From positions 5,580,001 to 5,644,000 of the forward strand of contig JAJGBQ010000001.1 of the NCBI GenBank assembly GCA_022457065.1: a stretch of DNA of 64,000 nucleotides, given 5' to 3'. Shown here in pieces: positions 57,133-64,000 of this stretch. The first letter of the stretch is position 1. Each line of letters begins with the position of its first letter. The notes under the pieces were generated by a model, which searched no databases, had not been told where the DNA came from, and worked only from the letters and a program-made list of their open reading frames with translations. A program made the translations under genes and the position numbers. This DNA comes from Curvularia sp. ZM96 (lineage: Eukaryota > Ascomycota > Dothideomycetes > Pleosporales > Pleosporaceae).

Positions 57133-58032
57133 ATGTCTGCAGCTCGAGCCTTCAGCACCGCTTTCCGGGTCGGTGCGCCCCGCGCCCCAATTGCCGCCCG
57201 CTACGCAGCGACTCGAAGCTATGCGGCGGCCGCTGCCCCGTCTGGCTCCGCTATCAAGCCCCCGGTTGCCCTCTTCGGCGTTGATGGAACCTACGCGAGC
57301 GCTCTGGTACGATTCTCCCGGGTTCAATTGGCTGTTTAGCGATGGATTGGGGGATGGAATGGACAATTGAATGGCTTTCGGAAAGAAACAGAGAAAGAAC
57401 AGCAGCTAACGTATCAATTGGCAGTACACCGCCGCCGCAAAGACCAACGCTCTTGAGCCCACTGCCAAGTCCCTCTCGAACCTCCAGGGCGTCTTCCAAA
57501 AGGACGCCAAGCTCACTGAGATCCTGCATGCTCCCTCCCTAACGGCCGCCGACAAGCAGCAGATTGTGCAGGAGCTCCAGAAGCACATTGGTGGCGCTGA
57601 CAAGGATGGCATTGTCAAGAACCTGCTTGCTACGCTTGCTGAGAACAACCGGTTGGGTGCGCTCAAGGGCATCGTCGAGAAGTTTGGTGTGCTCATGGGT
57701 GCGCACCGGGGCGAGGTTGAACTTACCGTTACCAGTGCTGCGGTACGTATGGGAGATGTTCAGGACTTGATACATGGGGAAAACCCTTCGATTTATGAGA
57801 ACGGAAGAACTAACGGAAGAAACAGCCTCTCGACAACAAGACCATCAGCCGCCTTGAAACCGCCATCAAGAACTCACAATACGTTTCCGCCGGCCAGACG
57901 CTCAAGGTCGTTCCCAAGGTCAACCCTGAGATCCGTGGTGGACTCATTGTCGAGATTGCCGACCGCACTATTGACTTGTCTGTGGCTAACAAGATGGCCA
58001 AGATGAACAAGCTCCTCACCGAGGCTTTGTAA
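57133..58032 (+). CDS. ATP5: ATP synthase subunit 5 (OSCP)
   Basis: The oligomycin-sensitivity-conferring protein of mitochondrial F1Fo ATP synthase, the top of the peripheral stalk that binds the F1 head. Three exons (57133-57306, 57425-57742, 57826-58032) with introns of 118 and 83 nt, all in phase 0, give 232 residues. The N-terminus (MSAARAFSTAFRVGAPRAPI) is an Arg/Ala-rich mitochondrial presequence. Mature-protein features are PPVALFGVDGTYASALYTAA, GVLMGAHRGEVELTVTSA and the C-terminal delta/OSCP signature VVPKVNPEIRGGLIVEIADR, then TIDLSVANKMAKM. The length and all three conserved blocks fit the family. Confidence 0.96.
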
Positions 58033-58250
58033 GAAAAAGCTCTGGTTAGAGAGAGAATGTATGTATGTGGTGATTGGAATGTCAAGGGACGGAGATAGAT
58101 GTGTATTCTAGAAATGAATTTTCTCGGGGAGAACAAAACAAAGAGTAAATTTATTACCCGTCTTTTAACATTACCTCGCCGACTTCAACTTAATACCATG
58201 TGGAGGATATCTTGGAACTGGATATTTCACTTTTCCCCATTTCTCTCTCC

Positions 58251-58962
58251 TTATTCTTCATCTTCCTTCTCCTCCCCATTCCCTTCCCTCGCCTCTTTCA
58301 CCTCCTTCATCTTCTGCTCTTCCTCCTCCTCTTTCTTAACTTCCTCCTTCCGCCCCGTATCTTCCCGCTGCCTCAAACACAAATCCATCTTCCACCCCGC
58401 ATCATACTCCTCCCTCCTCTCCGTCGGCTTCTCAACATCCAGCCTCGACGGCAAGCCCTGCATCTCGCTACGAGGGTACTCGCCGCTCTGGTACCGGTAC
58501 CAGGTTATCAGTGCGCTCATGTGCTCCGGTGTGTACACGGTGATCGTGCCATGACGTTTGGTTTTCTGAGGCTGCGTTAGCAAAAGATGAAGAAAAGGCT
58601 ATATATATAAGAAGCAAGATGGAGGGGGGGAGAGTAGAGAAAGAGTGACTTACAACAAGCGTTGGGTAAGACCAGAAGAATGGGGGTGTTTTGTCCAACT
58701 CTGTCATGTTGATGGGGCGGTGCGAGGTAGGCATTAGACTGGGTATTTGGTGAATCGAGGCTGTGAGTTCTATTTCGATTCGAGAGAGAGATGGGAGGAG
58801 TGTTCGTTGTTGTTCTTGTGACTGTTGCATATGCTGATGTCGGTGTTGTAGTTGTAGTTGTTGGTGTTGTGGCTGCACCTGTTGTGGTTCTTGTGTAGGA
58901 GGAGGTGGATGGGAAGTAGGCTCTAGAGTCCTTCTAGGCCGGATTTTTTTGACAAGAGTCAT
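58251..58962 (-). CDS. Unknown protein, Gln/His-rich head and Glu-rich tail
   Basis: Exon 1 (58654-58962) and exon 2 (58251-58565) are joined by an 88-nt GT-AG intron in phase 0 with a CTAAC branch site, giving 207 residues. The head starts MTLVKKIRPRRTLEPTSHPP, then a Pro/Gln/His run (QPQHQQLQLQHRHQHMQQSQ). A compact central segment spans the splice: PPFFWSYPTLV followed by KTKRHGTITVYTPEHMSALI and TWYRYQSGEYPRSEMQG. It is the only part that looks folded. The tail is almost all Glu/Lys (KKEEEEEQKMKEVKEAR). I do not recognise the family; the central segment may be a small DNA- or protein-binding domain, which is a guess. It converges with ATP5. Confidence 0.7.
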
Positions 58963-59217
58963 CTTGAGTAGAAATGGGCGCGTAACGGATACGATTTCTA
59001 ACCGGGGTTGAGTAAGGGGATGAACAGATGCTGATGTTGGTATACACGCGTTTTATCGTTGTTTTCAACGAGTTTGGTTCTACAGTTGCGGGGAAGGAAC
59101 GAGAAGGCCAGCAACCATGGTTCAACCAGGCAGGAGCAATGAGCAATCAAATCGAAATCGACTCAGATAACAAAAGGACGTGAACATCGGGCGGAACGGT
59201 GGATCTATATCGCCGTT

Positions 59218-60689
59218 CTATTGTCGTTTGCAATAGTCTCTTCCATGGTCTACTTGCCAACGACATAGACTCACTTCCATGGCCATACCTAAAAAGCCAG
59301 CAATGCAGATGCCGGCCGAGTCACTTACACTCGTCGCGCTAAGACTAAACTCCCTATCCTTTTTGGGCACATTGTCGGTGATTTCAGCAAACGTGCTGAC
59401 ATAAACCAGACCGCCTAGCAAACCTTCCCAGAATATGATGATGCAAACAATGTAGTAGCTTGGGATGAATGCAAACATGGCGTGCAAGGTGAGCAGGATC
59501 AGATTGCCGATTTGCAGGAATGAAGGAAAGTAGAGATGGTGGATGCGGATAAATGGCGTCGAGGAGCGAGAGATGAAGACACCGACCTGGTAGATTGCAT
59601 TGTAGGTGCTGTAGAAGGAGCGGTATTCATCAAAGGGAGAGGATTCAAGCGGGAAGAGCAACGTCGGTGCAACACCTTGGTTAATTGTGTACTCGGCGAT
59701 ATAGACGAGAAGAAGGGGGAGCATGCTGCGAATTGTTAGTTGCACGTACACGGATCTCGTCGGACATGCTTACTAGGGAAAGAACAAGCTCTTTGCACGG
59801 TGGAGGTTAGCCTGAAAGCTACTCAGCGCACGGCTAACGGGCTTGGTGTTGGCGGAGCTGAAGGTACGGCCCGAAGCCGAGTGCATAGAGGACGACAGCA
59901 GATCGTCGTGCTCCCTGGGCTCGGCTACTTCTTCGTCGTCATCTGAATCTTGGTCATTGATGGCTTCATACTCGTCAAGCTTCTTGGCCCCTGCACGCAG
60001 AGGACCAAGGGGAAGGACAAAGAAAAAGCTAAAGAGCATAACCAAGGGGAGGAAGGAAAAGATGAGCAGACTGGAGCGAGGATCGATGCCAAGAGTGTTT
60101 GTCGCAACGGCGTAGGCGCCCGCCCCGATCAGCCCTGCGCCTCCCGTCCCAGAACCCCAAGAAGCAAGGGCAAAATGGCCGTAGAAATGGGTGAGGCCCA
60201 GGAAGCTAAGCTCGCCGCCTCCACTGCTGAGGCTGGCGAGCATGATGCCGCACATCTTGATGGCAATGGTAGCCGAGTCCTGCAACGGCGGGGTGAGGGC
60301 GATGACGAGCATGCCGCCTGCGGACAGGGCGACAAAGGTCACGATGCGGACATGATAGGGGATCTTGTGTATGAAGTAGGGGGCGCAGAGCTTGGTCAGG
60401 AACGAGGGCAGGACGTCAGCGAGCAGCACGACGCCCTTGGGGACATTGGGGCCGACGAGATCGAGAGCAGCGGAGAGGATGATTACGTAGAGGACATTGT
60501 TGATGAGGCCTGTAGCGTGTAAGTGGGGTGTCCCCGGCGTCGATCTTGGGATGAGAAGGGAGTCGGCCTACCAAACAGCCAGAAAGCGGCACATACACGC
60601 GGGTCAGCGCCATGGAAGACCGCACGCAGGCGGGCGCGGTAGAGGGCCCAAGAAGAAGCGGGAGAGCCGGGCATGGGGAGGGGAGACAT
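59218..60689 (-). CDS. BTN1: Battenin/CLN3 family vacuolar membrane protein
   Basis: This multispanning protein of the vacuole (lysosome) affects pH and basic amino acid balance; the human relative is mutated in Batten disease. Three exons (60572-60689, 59774-60509, 59218-59725) with introns of 62 and 48 nt give 453 residues. Conserved pieces are GADPRVCAAFWLFG spliced to LINNVLYVIILSAALD, GGGELSFLGLTHFYGH, YMLPLLLVYIAEYTINQGVA and SVSDSAGICIAGFLGMAMEV, ending WQVDHGRDYCKRQ. The splice LFFPY/MLPLLL restores a family-typical stretch. A hydrophilic loop near residue 255-310 is acidic and serine-rich. In-frame ATGs at 60722 and 60674 are alternatives to 60689; the conserved part begins after all three. 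Confidence 0.94.
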
Positions 60690-62096
60690 GGGACGCAGAG
60701 GGCAGAGAAGCAGCAGCTTCACATATCAGCGCGACGAAGAATGTCTGCATGCACGTGTCGTGTGCGCGTGCCGGCGACAATGACGAACGACGTTGATGAT
60801 GGTCACGTGGTGAGGACGCGGCGGCACTCCCATAACCAGTAAACCGGAAATCCAAACGAGCTCACCTACAGAGACAAGCTATTGATACAGAGATGATAGA
60901 TCGCGGCAACAACTGTAGATACTTTTGAAATTAGAATTGGGAGCGCTAAGAATATAGTAATAATACATAACTGTGACGATTACAGCTACTTTTAGAGTAA
61001 GTCGCCATTGTCCGGTTTCACCAATTGTAAGAGGGCGAATGGATGGTGGAATGACTGCGATTTGCTCGACATATTAGTTCCTCAACTGCATAGTGACATA
61101 GAAATAGGATACTCATGAGAGTGACGTTCGGCAGCGTTAGAGAAAAGAAGCGGGACAACACCAACACTCGACTATACGTGGATGCGGACGCGTGACTTCC
61201 TCTTTCGCTCCTTCTCTCTTCTCGCCGCCCCCCACCAACAGCCCAATAACAAGAATGCCGTACAGCTACCCCCCCTTCTTCTTCTCTTCTTCACTGCTCC
61301 TCTTGCCTGATGCCCAGCGCGAAGTCCGCTTTACTACAGGCGGGTGCAGCAGAGTGGGAGCAAGAGCAGCTCTTGTCGTCTTCTTGTTATCCATCCTCTC
61401 TACTAAGACACGCCCACGTAGCTTTTGCTCCTGCTCCTACTCCTACACTCGTCCTATTCGCCAACCATTGGCCCTAATAACCCAAGCCTACCGCTTACAC
61501 ACTCTGCAACATGATGGTCACGTGGCTCGGCGGCGGCCCGGACATGGCTGCATGTGACGATCGGGAACCATTCAGGAACGACGTGCATGCCCCCTTGCGC
61601 CGCATGGTCCGAGGCTGCATGTACCTGTTTTGTTTTTCTATTTTTTCCTGGATGCGCACCGCACTAGGGACGCTGGCAGACGCTCCGCCCGCCCTTTGTT
61701 TCGGCGGATACAGGCCCTGTTCCCCATGGCCGCTGGCTCGCAGCACATCATAGCGGCCGTGGCTAGGCTTAGGGCCCATGGTAGTGTCCATGTAAAGTAT
61801 GCACATGCGGGGCGCTGGCTGTCGCTACAGGGATGCGCACGCCTGGCTCCGCTGTGCCTTTCTCGTCTCCTCGCCTTCTCAAGCCTACCGCTGCTGCTCG
61901 TGCTACTACTACTACTGCTGCTGGCGCTGCTCCTCTTCCCCCCTCTTCCTCCTCTCCCACCACACCGTTGTTCGTATTCGCCCTTTTGTTTCCCCCGCTC
62001 GCGACATCACCGCTTTTCGCGAAGCGCTAGACCACGGCCCCTGCCACTCCATCCTCGCAAAGCCCCTCCATTGACGTTCATGAGCCCAACCCTACT
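60690..62096. other. 1.4-kb region between BTN1 and the right-end gene
   Basis: Head-to-head region. No gene is supported. Strong pyrimidine and CTG/CTC-rich tracts lie at 61190-61310 and 61875-61965, typical of fungal core promoters upstream of the plus-strand gene. AT-richer DNA lies between about 60880 and 61130. Confidence 0.5.
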
Positions 62097-64000
62097 ATGA
62101 ACCACGCACCGCCTGTCCAGCGACCACCAGACGGTCCCATGAACCACCACACCCAGGCTCCCCAGGCCTACTCCGCCTATCCTCCCAAGTCGCCCTCGCA
62201 ACAGCCTCCTCCCCCCTCCCACGCCGCCGATCCAAACTCGACGTCTCGCCGCGACACATTCCACCCTTGGGCGCCCCAACATGCTCGACACACCAGTCAA
62301 GGACGACTAGGGGGAAACAATGCGCCTCGGGGCCAGGCGGGCGAAGGCTCAGGACAGGGAGCTTGGCCAAACACAGGTACGAACAACATTGTTCTTCAAG
62401 AGCGCACGCGGGCGCATTGCTTCTGTATACCGGGCACCCGTCTTGCACAGGCCATTGCTGTGAAGGCTGCGGCGCGGGGCGGCGGGCTGGCCGACTCGAG
62501 ACGACATGTACAAAGGCATTGCCTGCATGCTGCATCCATCGACAAGGTCCATGACACGTCGATTGAGAACAGAGCACCTCACCGCCTGTTGCTGGCCCTG
62601 TAGGTGGTGCAGACGGCCACAGACAGCGGCTGGCCGGCTAGTCGTTGCTTCTGCCGACCGTCGCAGCCCTCCCATCCCGAGCCACACGGCGATTTCAGCA
62701 GCGCACACTGGCACTCACCGTGGGAGCGCCATTTGTTGGTGCAGACGAGCATGGGTCTGGCGAATTTCATGGCGCACTCCGCACATGTGGCTCCCAGGCT
62801 AATGCACGATCGTCGGCCCCCTAGGCCTGTTTCGAAAAAGTCGCGACTCAGAGCATGTGCTGATCCTTGTCTCTAGCGCGACCGATACACTATGAAACTC
62901 ATCACGTCCAGCCCGGCCCTTCGTCAGCCATGACCACTGCAAATAATAATAATCCCCCCGCCCCGTATGGCTTCGACGCTGCCCGCAGACGCTCGCTGAA
63001 CGGCGCCAGTCCTCCCCATTCCTACGGTACACCGCGCCCACGCCCGTTTCCCCTCTCCTCCCCGCTTGCCCGCATCTGGGCCAAGGTCTAACTTAGTCCA
63101 CAAAGCTAACTCGCCCATAGGCCCATCTCACGATCACCCGCCTCCTCCATCCTATGCGCGACCGCAAATGCCTCCTCCATCCTCGCCCACCCAGCAGCAT
63201 CCCCATGCGTCGCAGTCCCAGCGCGCGCAATACCCTCCCAATTTTGCTGCTGCCAGGGAGCTCCCTGGTCTAGGCCAAGCCATGCGACCGGGCAGTAGCA
63301 TGGCCATTTCGTCTCTGATCGGTGGCGGGGGTGATACAGGTGCCTCCATCCAAACAACACAGTCGCCATCATCCCCTTCGACACACGCGCCTTCGTCCAA
63401 CGGCCACAACATGCAGCCGCCCTCGCCTCGCCGTGCACCGCTCTCAGGCCCGCGACCAGACTTTGCTTCGTTTCGACGCCAGCAGACACCCGAACGCGGT
63501 ACCTACGGAGGGAGCGCCTCGCGTCCTTCGGAAGGTCACGCCTTTTCGTCCGCATCGCCCGGCCAATCGTACAGCAACCAAGCATCGCCCGACCCTGCCC
63601 GCCAGTCACTTCCGCCAAACGCGCAGTCTTACAAGCCCATGAATTTCCCCGGTCAACGCCATTACCCCCAAGACCCGAACCGGCAATCATCTGGAGGCAT
63701 CCCACCGCGGCCGAATAGCCAGCCCAATGGCCCACTGGGGAACAATGAGCATGAAGATAAGGTGGTGTACGACGCGTTTGGAGGTCGGCGCAATGCATAT
63801 GGTCCACACGAGGAACGCCGGCGAACACTGGGCGAGTCGCATCACGCAAGACCAAATGCCGCTGAGCTTCTTGCAGGGAGCAGCCAGAACGGACCTGAAA
63901 GAGACAGGGCTGCGACTGTCCATCCCGTGTCGCAGTCTGCTTTTAGTCCGCCCCAAGAGCACCGCAATGCCTCTGGCTCATCCGAGCCTCCACGCGGTCT
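62097..64000 (+). CDS. 5' part of a large disordered protein, truncated by the window
   Basis: Exon 1 is 62097-62376, exon 2 62877-63026 and exon 3 starts at 63121 and is still open at 64000. The introns are 500 and 94 nt; both are GT-AG in phase 1 and the joined frame is consistent (GAWPNT-ARPIHYETHHVQ, then PPHSYG-PSHDHPPPPSYA). The visible about 437 residues are Pro/Ser/Gln/Asn-rich with no folded domain except short motifs such as SMAISSLIGGGGDTG and KVVYDAFGGRRNAYG, so a nuclear regulator or chromatin protein is possible but unproven. The C-terminal domains that would identify it lie beyond the window. The 500-nt first intron is unusually long for this genome. Confidence 0.75.

Noticed and set aside
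63106..63855. 249-codon minus-strand frame
   Set aside because: It is the antisense shadow of exon 3 of the right-end gene, whose splicing and phase are consistent.
1..64000. tRNA genes
   Set aside because: I looked for the B-box motif GGTTCGANTCC and a matching cloverleaf and found none convincing; a covariance search would be needed to be certain.

Overview
This window is nuclear DNA of a filamentous ascomycete, most likely a Pleosporales-type Dothideomycete. The evidence is short GT-AG introns of about 50 to 180 nt with CTAAC/CTGAC-like branch sites, about 50% GC in genes, a Zn2Cys6 regulator with a fungal-specific domain, an F-box-like/UBA protein and a DUF7514-type protein that I know only from fungi, and fungal forms of Ubc13, Ste11, Btn1 and Rgp1. 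The genus is inference. I found no tRNA, rRNA, CRISPR array, intact transposon or recognisable secondary-metabolite cluster.

Layout, left to right. 1-3180 has no intact gene. 3181-8940 holds a divergent pair: UBC13 (E2 enzyme) and a WDR59/Mtc5-like GATOR2/SEAC subunit. 9681-11103 holds a second divergent pair, mitochondrial pyruvate carrier MPC2 and complex I subunit NDUFA2, followed by a small coiled-coil gene. 12921-15282 is a Zn2Cys6 transcription factor, divergent from a 1000-residue protein of unknown function (16736-19821). A tiny cysteine-rich protein (20948-21187) and a large F-box-like/UBA protein (21801-25335) follow, then a 3 kb gene-poor stretch. Next come a zinc alcohol dehydrogenase (28363-29615), the STE11-type MAPKKK (30980-33969) and a divergent DUF7514-like gene (35961-37815). 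After a gene-poor, repeat-bearing stretch come RRG9 (41266-42012) and a divergent DUF2236/mpaB oxygenase (42409-43904), a small basic protein, RGP1 (45256-47848) and a small hydrophilic protein. 50656-56264 holds two divergent cell-surface genes: a membrane-anchored pepsin-fold protein that has lost its first catalytic motif, and a secreted repeat-rich protein. The right end has ATP synthase OSCP (57133-58032), an unknown Q-rich/E-rich protein, BTN1/CLN3 (59218-60689) and the 5' part of a disordered protein that leaves the window.

Most genes are housekeeping and not functionally clustered, but three themes stand out. Four nuclear genes for mitochondrial energy function lie here (MPC2, NDUFA2, RRG9, ATP5). 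Several genes act in endomembrane or nutrient signalling (WDR59, RGP1, BTN1). Seven head-to-head gene pairs share intergenic regions from about 310 bp to 2 kb. Exon boundaries below were read by hand from splice signals, phase and family resemblance. The least certain points are the 5' ends of the Zn2Cys6 regulator and of the aspartic-protease-like gene.
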